A DNA stretch of 35,054 nt from an uncultured Clostridia bacterium (GCA_944386305.1 CALXAN010000093.1:1-35054), one strand, 5' to 3'. Positions 25,274 to 33,244 are shown, numbered from the stretch's first letter. The notes: generated by a model from the letters alone, not told the origin. Numbers and translations are program-made.

Positions 25274-25996
25274 CTATATTATCCTTTCAATCTCTCTTTT
25301 ATACAGCCTGCCGTACTTGGTAAAAGTGCCCTTGTATATATGCAGTTCGGACAGCATCCTTACCAGCCACAGCGGGAAAGAATCGCAGCCTTTCAGCTCC
25401 ATTACATATTTATAGCCGAAGTCATACGGTTCGCAGCCCTCAAGGCTACCGAGAGTAAGATTGGTCGTACGGCTGCGGATATTGCTGTCGAAAGTTATAC
25501 GCATGTTCCGGTCGCTTCTGTCAAAAAAAGCAGCCCTGTCGTAGGCGACGAACATAGCCGGCCTTATACCGTGAAAATGCACGAAATAATCTATCTCGTT
25601 AAATCTCTGCATGTGCTCTTGGCGGACCGGAGGGACAACCCCGTCTATCAGATAATCCTCCGCCTGCTGCAGTGTCAGGGAAATACGCCGCTTGTACACT
25701 ATCCTGTCGTATTTCTTCTTTATCTCCATAAAGACCATGCTGTCCGCATCCGGCACGCCGTAGCTCCTCAGCCGCAGCTTCTCTTTATACAAAGGCTTAT
25801 CTATAGACATTCTTATAAGGTCGTTGTCGGAAGTGTCGTAATACATATTGCAGATCGTGGTCAATCCGTGCACGTCGGGTATCGTGTGCGGCCTGATATA
25901 CGACATTATCATCCTGTATTTGTCCTCGTCAAGGAGGTATTTATACTCAAAACGCTTAAAGACCATACCGCAAGATGAGTCCTGTGGCATGTACAT
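25274..25996 (-). CDS. VTC-domain polyphosphate polymerase-like protein
   Basis: This 240-residue cytoplasmic protein matches the VTC catalytic tunnel domain, which in yeast Vtc4 polymerises the gamma phosphate of ATP into polyphosphate. Evidence: FKRFEYKYLL (residues 13-22, a conserved Glu/Lys strand), YDTSDNDL, KLRLRSYG (basic strand binding phosphate), MEIKKKYDRIVYKRR, and KYVMELKGC near the C-terminus. These Arg/Lys/Glu residues on successive beta strands are the hallmark of this tunnel fold. There is no SPX domain. It is the first gene of a four-gene operon. AGGCGGG lies just before the ATG at 25994-25996; an internal ATG two codons later is also possible. Confidence 0.93.
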   Translation of the reverse strand: MYMPQDSSCGMVFKRFEYKYLLDEDKYRMIMSYIRPHTIPDVHGLTTICNMYYDTSDNDLIRMSIDKPLYKEKLRLRSYGVPDADSMVFMEIKKKYDRIVYKRRISLTLQQAEDYLIDGVVPPVRQEHMQRFNEIDYFVHFHGIRPAMFVAYDRAAFFDRSDRNMRITFDSNIRSRTTNLTLGSLEGCEPYDFGYKYVMELKGCDSFPLWLVRMLSELHIYKGTFTKYGRLYKREIERII

Positions 25997-26101
25997 CTCA
26001 CCCGCCTTTCAGTATTCGGGACGATACACATCTGATTTTATACAGTATATGATATACATGTGTGCTGTTTGTGATGCATATATCATAAGCAGACTTTTTA
26101 T

Positions 26102-26130
26102 AGTCTACCATATATGTATCGGCGTGTCAA
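26102..26130 (-). promoter_or_regulatory. Promoter of the VTC/DUF4956/two-component operon
   Basis: On the minus strand, TTGACA (26125-26130), 17 bases, TAGACT (26102-26107). It would give an untranslated leader of about 100 bases, long enough for regulation, although no known riboswitch fold is recognised. Confidence 0.75.
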
Positions 26131-26235
26131 GGTAACGTCCTATAATATAATAAACAAAAACAATACCAAATTTTACCAATTCAAGGCTCGGCATAAAGAG
26201 CTGTATATACTTATTGTGATAAAGGAAGTGCCCGT

Positions 26236-26538
26236 GTGGGAAAACAGATTACGTACAACAATCGAGTTGCAATTGAGCGGCTGTGGAATTCAGGCAAGAC
26301 ATATAAAGAGATAAGTCAAGAGTTAGGCGTCAGCTATTCGTGCATATATCACGATATTCAAATGTGCGGCGGCCAAACAGACGAAGCGGGCCGCGTAATA
26401 TATTCCGCAGACAAGAGACAAAAGATATTGGACACGGGGCGGGCATGGGACAGGTCGCGCATCGACTGGAAATCCCGCAACGCTAAAATGCTGCAAACAA
26501 GGCGAAAAAATGAATCCGAACGCAAAAGAACACGGTAA
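26236..26538 (+). CDS. Small helix-turn-helix protein, phage-like
   Basis: The 100-residue product opens with an HTH: ITYNNRVAIERLWNSGKTYKEISQELG and then VSYSCIYHDIQ, resembling the HTH_38/IS30-type N-terminal domain. The rest is very basic (KSRNAKMLQTRRKNESERKRTR). The start is GTG at 26236, with AAAGGAAG seven bases upstream. No transposase catalytic domain follows, so it is a stand-alone DNA-binding protein, probably a phage regulator, or the surviving N-terminus of a larger gene. It is the first gene of the plus-strand phage-like block and may mark its left end. Confidence 0.7.
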   Translation: MGKQITYNNRVAIERLWNSGKTYKEISQELGVSYSCIYHDIQMCGGQTDEAGRVIYSADKRQKILDTGRAWDRSRIDWKSRNAKMLQTRRKNESERKRTR

Positions 26539-26913
26539 TAGCCTCAAAACCAGGACAAGCCTTATAGGCGCATCGGATGCCGGAATAATAACATGATATA
26601 GTACGAAAATCGATATGCAGCATTAATGCAGCCGTTTTGCCCTGAACGCGAGGACAAGCATGAAGTCAGTATATCATTACATACATAGCGGACGAAAAGC
26701 TATCTTTAAGATATGTTTCCGCCCGGCGCCGATTGGATTCGGCTGTGATTGAAGATTTCCGAATTTACCTGAAACCTCAAGGCCCCAGCCGAAGAGCAAA
26801 CTAGATAAGACCATACATTAGCATTAAACAACGAAGAGGCAGACGCACAAAAAACGCGCTCAAACTGACTATAGCCGCCAAAGACGGCAAACGCAGAAAA
26901 ATTCATAAAATAC
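26539..26913 (+). other. Degenerate stretch without an intact gene
   Basis: All three plus-strand frames are broken by stops. A short frame from the ATG at 26659 (about 30 codons) has no recognisable product. It looks like decayed phage coding sequence. Confidence 0.5.
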
Positions 26914-27123
26914 ATGCAGCCTTATCAGACGTTCGAGGCAGCGGCGCTCACGGCTGCAAAACCTATGGGACGGGACAGCAAAAAACACAAATCATTAAAG
27001 GCTATTATCGACAACGTATCTTTTACTTTAGCTTTAAAGGCTGAATCCGACTCGGAAGCGTCCGACTCACTGCCGACGATTGCGGACTTTTCGGACATTG
27101 AAGACAAGGATTTGCCTTTTTAA
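26914..27123 (+). pseudogene. Possible remnant of an SSB-like protein (C-terminal acidic tip)
   Basis: This 69-residue frame ends in DFSDIEDKDLPF, like the acidic D-L-P-F tail that single-stranded-DNA-binding proteins use to recruit repair and replication partners. The rest (KAIIDNVSFTLALKAESDSE) shows no clear OB-fold, and there is no ribosome binding site before the ATG. If it is SSB-derived, the N-terminal OB-fold is gone. A phage SSB would fit beside a replisome organizer. It could also be a chance ending. Confidence 0.35.
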
Positions 27124-27725
27124 TATAAAGACCCGGCCGGCAGTATGTCCTCTGCGCTGCCCCTGAAGATAAACTGTCAAACGCCTGACGAGGATATGAT
27201 ACGCCCCGAGGGACGACGGCTGTGCAGACGAATACTGTGTGAATGCTTTGCGGCGGGAAACGGCGCATACCCCCCACTGAGGACGACGGATGCGTCCGCG
27301 CTGTCAAAGCGGCTCCCCTTTTGAGGACGACGGAGCTAATCGAATATTTTACAGTTTAGATTTTAAGACTTTTCAACTGTGGAAACTGTTGAAATCTATT
27401 TACAACATTCACATTTGGCAAAAAGTCAGAAAATGTAAACCGACCTCGTTTACTCAAAACGCAAATAATGCTTTAAAATCAGGCTTTTTGCTCCCAAACA
27501 AGCGCAAAGCCCGCAGCAGTGGAAAACTTTTTCGCTCAAAAGAAAAACGAGAGAAAAACGAAAGAGACAAAAACGAAAACAAGAAAAAGAAGCAAAAAGA
27601 AAAAAAGCTAAAACAGAGAAAGAAAAAAGAGAGAAAAAAATAAAATACCCCACCCTGAAGCGCGCAGGCGCACACGCGAGAAATGAGTAAAAGCCGCGCT
27701 GCATCGTGGAATACGGAGGTTATGA
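27124..27725 (+). other. Degenerate stretch with short repeats and a purine-rich tract
   Basis: This ~600-bp stretch contains two exact copies of GAGGACGACGGA (27279-27290, 27323-27334) and a variant at 27208, an AT-rich segment with a 7-bp inverted repeat near 27371, and a purine-rich tract (27527-27643). A 117-residue frame across it has no ribosome binding site and ends in a lysine-rich run from the purine tract, so I do not call it a gene. Confidence 0.5.
27527..27643 (+). repeat. Purine-rich low-complexity tract
   Basis: Nearly all bases over about 115 positions are A or G on the plus strand, with short A-runs and GAGA/AAAC motifs. Such a tract can form unusual DNA structures or be decayed Lys/Glu/Arg-rich coding sequence. 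Confidence 0.8.
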
Positions 27726-27728
27726 GTG

Positions 27729-27923
27729 ATGATAACGTTGATTGTCGGTTTAGGCTGCTTGGTTATAGGCCTAATTGCAGGATATATCTTTGACGCATGC
27801 ATAGTGCGAAATCCCACAGTAACGAGGCTTAAAGCCCGAAAGAAAAAATCGGACGACCTTGCGTTGAGAACCCTCGACGCATACGAGAAAAACATCGCTT
27901 ACGTTTACGGACAGAGGCGGTAA
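27729..27923 (+). CDS. Small single-pass membrane protein, unknown
   Basis: The 64-residue product starts MITLIVGLGCLVIGLIAGYI, one membrane helix (about 2-22), followed by a charged cytoplasmic helix (LKARKKKSDDLALRTLDAYEKN). GGAGG at 27715-27719 gives nine bases to the ATG at 27729; a GTG three bases earlier is also possible. I do not recognise the family. Similar small membrane proteins are common in the early regions of Firmicutes phages. Confidence 0.6.
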   Translation: MITLIVGLGCLVIGLIAGYIFDACIVRNPTVTRLKARKKKSDDLALRTLDAYEKNIAYVYGQRR

Positions 27924-27940
27924 ACGATATGTCGGCATAG

Positions 27941-28093
27941 ATCCCGGGGAAAAGGTCGGAGATATCGGACCTGCGCAGGGACGGATACAATATACAAAGT
28001 GAATTTGAAACAGTAAAAAACAGGTTCGGAGAAAACGTGTCGTATAAAAGATACAGGCTTAATGCCGGCAGAAAGGATTACATATGGCGGTAA
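27941..28093 (+). pseudogene. C-terminal fragment of an HTH protein (HTH_39-like)
   Basis: The frame following a TAG at 27938-27940 encodes 50 residues, including EISDLRRDGYNIQSEFE and VSYKRYRLN. This is the recognisable C-terminal part of a phage helix-turn-helix family (HTH_39 type), in which a domain-organising helix pair precedes this region. No start codon is present and the N-terminal HTH is missing. It ends ten bases into the replisome organizer gene, an overlap that suggests the two were once coupled. Confidence 0.65.
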
Positions 28094-28713
28094 ACTGCAT
28101 ACTTCTTTCGGTCCATACGATGAAGAGCCGCAAGATAAGACAGATGCGCAAACTGAGCCGCGGCCCCGAATTAATCAACATATGGATATCGCTTTTGTGT
28201 CTTGCGGGCGAGTCCGGCGATTCAGGCTATCTGTACATGGCCGACGACGTACCATATACCGTAGAAACGCTGTCTATTGAATTGGAGTACGACGCCGGGC
28301 TCATAGCCGAGGCAATAACGCTTTTTCTGTCATGGAAAATGATAGCGTTAGACCGCGGAGCGATACGGCTCATGTCGTGGGACAAGTACCAAAACAGCGA
28401 CAACGTACCTCCATCAGCCAAAGCGAAGCGCAAAAAAACGCAGAACATACGCAAGCAGGCGGTAAAACGCATAGAAGTGGAGCCGAGCGAATTATCCCCT
28501 GAGGATACCGTATCCCCGCTGGGAGGACTGGGCAAAAACTTAGTATATCTGTCCGATGCGCAAATGGGAGACCTGCTGGACCGCATGGACGTCAATACGT
28601 TTGACAAATATATAGGCATCGTAGCGCAGCAGATAGAAATGGGACGTACGGTCAAGAATGCGTATAACCTTATACTGCGAATGGCTACAGAGGACGGTGT
28701 TATAAAAAAATGA
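28084..28713 (+). CDS. Phage replisome organizer (N-terminal domain family)
   Basis: This 209-residue protein matches the phage replisome organizer N-terminal domain in residues 13-110: SRKIRQMRKLSRGPELINIW, LLCLAGESGDSGYLYMADDVPYTVETL and the WDKYQN motif. These proteins bind phage origins and load the host helicase. The C-terminal part (KAKRKKTQNIRKQAVKRI, then an acidic stretch) differs from the usual DnaD-like tail. AAAGGAT gives good spacing to the ATG at 28084; MKSRKI at 28120 is an alternative start. It overlaps the next gene by four bases (ATGA). It looks intact although its neighbourhood is decayed. Confidence 0.85.
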   Translation: MAVNCILLSVHTMKSRKIRQMRKLSRGPELINIWISLLCLAGESGDSGYLYMADDVPYTVETLSIELEYDAGLIAEAITLFLSWKMIALDRGAIRLMSWDKYQNSDNVPPSAKAKRKKTQNIRKQAVKRIEVEPSELSPEDTVSPLGGLGKNLVYLSDAQMGDLLDRMDVNTFDKYIGIVAQQIEMGRTVKNAYNLILRMATEDGVIKK

Positions 28714-28970
28714 GGACAAGCGATTCTTGTAACGTCGATGTTAAATGTCCTTTTTTCATAAGCCTGAAAGGCGCAAATATAATGTGCAGGAGCATACCGG
28801 GGACAAAATTTAAAATCATGTTCGAAAAGACGGGAATGCTGTCCTCGTCGGAAAAAGCTGTGGAGCACCTCAGGCATTACTGCTACGAAATACAGGACAT
28901 CAATGACCCAGAATGCTGCCCTTTATTTGCAGCGCTGTGGCGACTGTGGGAGGTAAAACATAATGATTAG
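28710..28970 (+). CDS. Small Cys/His-rich phage protein
   Basis: The 86-residue product has regularly placed cysteines (KCPFF at 12-16, ANIMCRS, HYCYEI, PECCPLF), a pattern seen in small phage proteins that probably bind a zinc ion. It likely acts in gene regulation or replication, but I do not recognise the exact family. Its ATG overlaps the stop of the replisome organizer by four bases, so both are made from one message. It ends EVKHND. Confidence 0.7.
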   Translation: MRTSDSCNVDVKCPFFISLKGANIMCRSIPGTKFKIMFEKTGMLSSSEKAVEHLRHYCYEIQDINDPECCPLFAALWRLWEVKHND

Positions 28971-29078
28971 TTACTGCTCGAGGTTACAAAAAGCGATTTT
29001 TCTGACATTATATAAAATGGGAGACGGTTTTCAAGTGCTTAAACTCCCGCTGAATATATAAATAAAGGAGAGAAAAAG

Positions 29079-29369
29079 ATGTCTAAAATCAACTGGAGCG
29101 TAAGGCTCCGCAATCCCATGTTTTGGCTCACTGCCATACCTGCGGTCATATCGTTTGTGTACAGCATTTTGAGCCTGTTCGGCATTGTGCCGCAGATAGC
29201 GGAAAGCACCGTTGTAAGCGCGGTATCTACGATAATATCCGCGCTGACCGCGCTCGGCGTGCTCGTAGACCCCACGACCAAAGGCGTAACAGACAGCCCG
29301 AGGGCGCTGACCTACGCACAGCCCTATGAATCTACGCCGGAAGGAGAATATACCGATGCTGACGAATAA
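29079..29369 (+). CDS. Phage holin, phi-LC3 family
   Basis: The 96-residue product starts MSKINWSVRLRNPMFWLTAI, the signature of the phi-LC3 holin family, with two membrane segments (about 14-36 and 43-62) and an acidic C-terminus. Holins form pores that release the endolysin to the cell wall. GGAGAGAAAAAG precedes the ATG. The next gene, the endolysin, starts inside its 3' end (14-base overlap) with its own AAGGAG, as in lysis cassettes. Confidence 0.95.
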   Translation: MSKINWSVRLRNPMFWLTAIPAVISFVYSILSLFGIVPQIAESTVVSAVSTIISALTALGVLVDPTTKGVTDSPRALTYAQPYESTPEGEYTDADE

Positions 29370-30102
29370 AGATTTAGCGGATTTCTGCCTTAACAAGGCT
29401 ACCCATGTCTCCTCAAAATATATGTGGGGAGATTACGGCCGCACCATTACCAACACTACCATAGACCAAAAGGCCAAGCAATATCCTACAAGATATTCTG
29501 CCAGCCGAATAGCCGAGCTTAAAAAATGCACCAACGGCTACTGGATAGGCTGCGACTGCGCGGGCCTAATAAAATGGTTCTTGTGGACGGACAAAGGCGC
29601 GCACGATATCAGGTATAATTCCAAGACCGACCGCAACACGGGCGGGCTGTGGAACTGCGCCACGAGCAGAGGCACAATAGACACGCTGCCCGAAGTGCCG
29701 GGCATGATACTGTACAAAACGGGACATGTCGGCGTATACATAGGCGGCGGCAACGCCGTCGAATGCACGCTCGGCAGCTACGGAGACGGTATAGTACAGT
29801 CTAAGGTCAGCGGACGCGGCTGGACGCACTGGCTCACCATACCCGATATACAGTACGTCTACGACAATACGGACGATCTGCCTCAGGTCGGAGACGTCGT
29901 GACGTATACGGGCGACGTGCACTACACCAACGCCAACGCCGTCACAGGCAAAAGCTGTAAAGGCGGCACGGCCAAGCTCACGCAGATATACAAGCTCGGA
30001 CAGTCAAGGCACCCCTATCACCTGATATATGTCAAGGGTTCGGGCGCTACCGTGTACGGCTGGGTCGACGCGGATAAAGTGAAAAAGATAAATTCACTTT
30101 AA
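29356..30102 (+). CDS. Phage endolysin, NlpC/P60-like amidase or endopeptidase
   Basis: The 248-residue product has a cysteine-peptidase fold: catalytic Cys68 in GCDCAGLIKW and His124 in KTGHVGVYIG, with the conserved GGGNAVECT strand following. It cuts peptidoglycan peptides. The last ~70 residues (DLPQVGDVVTYTGDVHYTNA, then ATVYGWVDADKVKK) look like an SH3-like wall-binding domain. The ATG at 29356 has AAGGAG ten bases upstream; an earlier in-frame start is inside the holin and is not used. It lacks a signal peptide, as expected for a holin-dependent lysin. The gene appears intact. Confidence 0.93.
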   Translation: MLTNKDLADFCLNKATHVSSKYMWGDYGRTITNTTIDQKAKQYPTRYSASRIAELKKCTNGYWIGCDCAGLIKWFLWTDKGAHDIRYNSKTDRNTGGLWNCATSRGTIDTLPEVPGMILYKTGHVGVYIGGGNAVECTLGSYGDGIVQSKVSGRGWTHWLTIPDIQYVYDNTDDLPQVGDVVTYTGDVHYTNANAVTGKSCKGGTAKLTQIYKLGQSRHPYHLIYVKGSGATVYGWVDADKVKKINSL

Positions 30103-30567
30103 GTAAAAATAATGCTGTAAAAAAATGGGCATTTTTTTCAAAAACGTATTAGAAAAAACATATACAAACATGCTATACTGACATCGGAAAACAATTAAAA
30201 TATGCACTTTCAAACAGATGAAGGGAATTTCATCCCGCAGACCGGAGCGTGTCAAGCCAAAGCAACGGGACACAATGAGTCCTGTTATTGACCTGCGCGG
30301 AATTCAATCTGCGCCACTGATATGCTCTAAGCGTCAGCGGAAATTTTCCGCAATGGCTTCAATATTTAAGCGCATCAAAGACCACCGCACAGGTCAATGA
30401 AGCATTCTAAAAAACTTACGCGGCAGCGTTACCATGCCCAAGCGCGAATTTCTCAACGGCATGACCGCCTGGCATAGAAAAAAAATACTGAACAACGTCG
30501 CCCGTTTTCGGCAATGCTGGACGATATGAGAGTGACCAAGATTTTGTAACCCGGAGGAGGGTTAAAC
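30103..30567 (+). other. Decayed stretch between lysin and XhlA-like gene
   Basis: A short A/T inverted repeat (around 30124-30139) follows the lysin and could be a weak terminator. A possible extended -10 promoter lies at 30171-30179. The rest holds short broken frames, including one starting MPKREFLNGMTAWHRKKILN near 30435, that resemble no intact protein. Confidence 0.5.
30149..30179 (+). promoter_or_regulatory. Possible extended -10 promoter
   Basis: TGCTATACT (30171-30179) with TTAGAA 19 bases upstream. It could drive the downstream phage genes; the spacing is loose. Confidence 0.35.
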
Positions 30568-30795
30568 ATGCCCATAGAAACAGTCGTGACGTACCTGATT
30601 ACGCTTGTAACGTTCGGTATAGCCGTAGCGACGCCCATAATCAAACTCAACACCAATATAGCCCGGCTCAACTGCACCATATCCGAGCTGACGCATGAGA
30701 TGAACAAAACCGACGAACGGCTTGACTCTCACAGCAGCCAGCTCAACGACCACGAGCACCGTATAACTATCCTGGAAGAGCACAAGAAAGATTAA
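30568..30795 (+). CDS. XhlA-like phage membrane protein
   Basis: The 75-residue product has one N-terminal membrane segment (about 5-25) and a heptad-patterned coiled coil (LNTNIARLNCTISELTHEMN, DERLDSHSSQLNDHEHRITIL). This is the layout of XhlA/hemolysin-like phage proteins that accompany holins; in those the coiled coil faces the cytoplasm. GGAGGAGGG is well placed before the ATG. Unusually, it lies 465 bases past the endolysin, separated by decayed sequence. Confidence 0.75.
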   Translation: MPIETVVTYLITLVTFGIAVATPIIKLNTNIARLNCTISELTHEMNKTDERLDSHSSQLNDHEHRITILEEHKKD

Positions 30796-31005
30796 GCTAT
30801 AAGTAAAAATTTAAAATGGCTCCGATTAAAAAGCGGCGGTATGCAGAAACGCACCAACAAAATCAATGCCGGTACCTAAAGGCTGGAGTTTTTTGCGCCG
30901 TAAAAGAAAATGCGCAAGTACGGGCAGACCAAATTCTATGAACACATGATACCCTCGCCGAACCGACTCAAACTATAGCCTCTAAAACCGAAAGGAGTAT
31001 GTACA
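30796..31005 (+). other. Decayed stretch before the first virion-like gene
   Basis: Short broken frames (for example RKYGQTKFYEHMIPSPNRLK, interrupted by stops on both sides) suggest a vanished phage gene. GGAGTAT at the right end serves the gene starting at 31006. Confidence 0.4.
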
Positions 31006-31581
31006 ATGGCATTCGTTATAACTAAAGAAATGATTGAAAAAGCAAACACATATATGCCGATAGAGGAAAAGATATCCCTTTCCAAAATTATCGCGGAGAA
31101 ATGCGTGGATATTATCCCTCAGTCGCACAAGAACCCAGTGTCAGACAGAGCAAATAAGATGTTGTCGCTGCCTCTGCCCGAGGGCGAGCTGCCGTCGCTG
31201 AAGTCCATGCTGACCCTGTCCGTGCTGCTCGGATTTTATCTCGACATAGATATAGACACGGAGAACAAAAACGCGATGACTTTCGCCTCCTATGACGAAT
31301 ATGCAAACTCGCACCCGCTCAATCAGCTTGACAGGCTCAAGAGCAACGCAGAGCTTCGGGATAAGGTCTACGACCTTGTCGCTGACTTTAAAGAGTTTAA
31401 GAAAATGGTAGATACGGAGATATACAATATCCGCACCTACCGCAACGACCCGCTGGTACGCCTTGCCGCGACTGTCGGCCTGTATTTGACCAAAGAGAAT
31501 TTGGCCAAACTCAAAGACAATCTCTCTGAGATGACTAAACAGTTGCAGCAGACGCAGGCCCAAGAGAAAACGGAGGAATGA
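31006..31581 (+). CDS. Phage protein of unknown function
   Basis: This 191-residue protein begins MAFVITKEMIEKANTYMPIE and is mostly helical, with a C-terminal coiled coil (LAKLKDNLSEMTKQLQQ). I do not recognise it. The gene lies one base before the next, in the same frame orientation and with good ribosome binding (GGAGTATGTACA), so it is part of the virion-like operon. A role as a scaffolding or connector-type protein is conceivable from its position, but no motif supports it. Confidence 0.7.
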   Translation: MAFVITKEMIEKANTYMPIEEKISLSKIIAEKCVDIIPQSHKNPVSDRANKMLSLPLPEGELPSLKSMLTLSVLLGFYLDIDIDTENKNAMTFASYDEYANSHPLNQLDRLKSNAELRDKVYDLVADFKEFKKMVDTEIYNIRTYRNDPLVRLAATVGLYLTKENLAKLKDNLSEMTKQLQQTQAQEKTEE

Positions 31582-31582
31582 T

Positions 31583-32299
31583 ATGCCCGACGCCGTATCC
31601 CCGTACTACCCGTACTTTAAAGTGCAGGACGGGTATTACGATCTATCCGAATCGATAGACATACCCAAAAAGATATGCGACTATCTCTTAGACGCTCCGT
31701 CAGCCGGATATGCGCCCGCGGACGACAACAGTTATCCCCGCGCGCGGCTGTGGAAATACCTGTATTATGACGGCGAAAACCCGCTCGGTGAAACATTGCC
31801 GACGATTCAGCAGAAGACGAGCGTACTGTTCGACCCCGAGCGGCCCGAAGATCCGCCCACGGACAAGGGCTACAGGCTTATCCCGCAGAAATATGCCAAA
31901 CAGTCTCAGGACATAGCGCAGACCCGCATACATGTCTATATGGGCCGCACCGTGCCCGGCAACGAGGAATTTAATATATCACTGGGAATCTCTTTCAATA
32001 TTTGGACTCACTATACCTATGAGTTTAACGCCAAACCCGACGCATACAGCCGTGTATTCGCCATAGAACAGGCCCTTATAGAGGCTCTGCACGGCGTGAA
32101 TATGTCGGGAATAGGCACATTTTTCTTTTCCAAGCTCAAACACCCCGACTGCGGCAGCAACGCCGTGTCCGACGACAATGCCAACGTCGGACGCGAACTG
32201 ACCGTAGCGCTGGAGTTAGCGGCCCCAGCGGACAGGAATATGCCCGAAACCTATAATATGCCGACGGACGGCATAAACAGCAACGTGCATATTTTTTGA
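31583..32299 (+). CDS. Phage protein, possibly a head-tail or tail-terminator component
   Basis: The 238-residue protein is beta-rich. A stretch ISLGISFNIWTHYTYEFN, followed by RVFAIEQALIEALHGVNMSGIG, resembles the strand-helix arrangement of phage head-tail connector or tail-terminator proteins that use a conserved SGIG turn; this is a tentative reading. GGAGG lies in the 3' end of the preceding gene, with only one base between stop and start. The gene is complete and ends SNVHIF. Confidence 0.65.
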   Translation: MPDAVSPYYPYFKVQDGYYDLSESIDIPKKICDYLLDAPSAGYAPADDNSYPRARLWKYLYYDGENPLGETLPTIQQKTSVLFDPERPEDPPTDKGYRLIPQKYAKQSQDIAQTRIHVYMGRTVPGNEEFNISLGISFNIWTHYTYEFNAKPDAYSRVFAIEQALIEALHGVNMSGIGTFFFSKLKHPDCGSNAVSDDNANVGRELTVALELAAPADRNMPETYNMPTDGINSNVHIF

Positions 32300-32413
32300 G
32301 CAGCCGAAACGAAAAAGCGGAAGAAGCAATGTTACAAAAAATATCGAGCCGCCGAAAAAGACAAAGAATAACGGAGGCATGATATATATTCCGGCAAAGG
32401 AGAAAAAAACACA
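32300..32413 (+). other. Decayed gap between virion-like genes
   Basis: A 114-base gap with a short broken frame (MLQKISSRRKRQRITEA). GGAG at its right end serves the gene starting at 32414. Confidence 0.4.
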
Positions 32414-33229
32414 ATGTCCCAGTCTTTGCAGGACCGTAAAACTTTGATTCGGAGCGGACAACCCATAGAAGTGCTCCAATTGACGTTTTACCCCATCACA
32501 ATGGCGCAATACGACGAATATCTGCTGTGCAGGGAGGCCTTGTCTCTGAGGCTGGCAGCCCTACCTGTTGAGTACGCGTTTATGGATTATCTGTCCGCTT
32601 TGTGGGCCGCCGAGGTCGACGCCGTAAAGACCCGCAACGTAAGGGTAGGATTATTCGAGTGCGCGCTGAGATTAATGTACATGTCTTTGCGGATAGACTA
32701 TGACATAACCGAAGCGTTGCGCAATATTAAGCTGAAGCAGACGAACGGCCGGCTTGATATAGAGTATTTGTCGATAACCCAAAACGGAAACACCGTACGC
32801 ATCACCCCGCATGTATTTTCCATGCAGATACGTCCGCTGCTGGCGGAGATGAACGGGATAGAACTGCCCGACGAGTCGCATAACATAGACCTTGTGGAAT
32901 CGAACGAACAGCTCAAACGGCTCAAAAGCTCCGGCATACCCCTCAAGGTCAGCACCGACGACCTCATAGCGTCCGTGGCGTACCTGACCCATACGCCGAT
33001 AAGAAACATATACGGCTGGACGGTCAGGGATTTTGAGCTCCTGCGCAGGGCCATAGACCGCGACAAGCACTACATGCTCTACGCTCAGGCCGAGATGTCG
33101 GGCATGGTCAAGTTCAATAAGGGCAACCCGTTCCCGTCATGGTGCTACGATGTATCCGACGATTCCTACGGCACAATGGCTCTTTCGGAGCTGCAAAGCC
33201 GTATGGGACAAGCTGAACAAAAAACATAA
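32414..33229 (+). CDS. Phage protein of unknown function, tail-assembly position
   Basis: The 271-residue protein is mixed alpha/beta. Notable stretches are IEVLQLTFYPITMAQYDEYL, HTPIRNIYGWTVRDFELLRR and the C-terminal KGNPFPSWCYDVSDDSYGT. I do not recognise a family. It lies just upstream of the Ig-domain tail-like protein, where tail-assembly proteins are often encoded, so a tail-assembly role is plausible but unproven. The start codon at 32414 has GGAG ten or so bases upstream. It appears intact. Confidence 0.65.
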   Translation: MSQSLQDRKTLIRSGQPIEVLQLTFYPITMAQYDEYLLCREALSLRLAALPVEYAFMDYLSALWAAEVDAVKTRNVRVGLFECALRLMYMSLRIDYDITEALRNIKLKQTNGRLDIEYLSITQNGNTVRITPHVFSMQIRPLLAEMNGIELPDESHNIDLVESNEQLKRLKSSGIPLKVSTDDLIASVAYLTHTPIRNIYGWTVRDFELLRRAIDRDKHYMLYAQAEMSGMVKFNKGNPFPSWCYDVSDDSYGTMALSELQSRMGQAEQKT

Positions 33230-33244
33230 CAAAGGAGAATTACC

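Noticed and set aside
26236-26538. IS30-type transposase
   Set aside because: Only the HTH part is present; no DDE catalytic domain or flanking inverted repeats follow.
26706-26915. 69-residue minus-strand frame in the phage region
   Set aside because: No start signals and opposite to all phage genes; likely chance.
27290-27643. 117-residue plus-strand frame with lysine-rich tail
   Set aside because: No ribosome binding site, and the tail is explained by the purine-rich tract.
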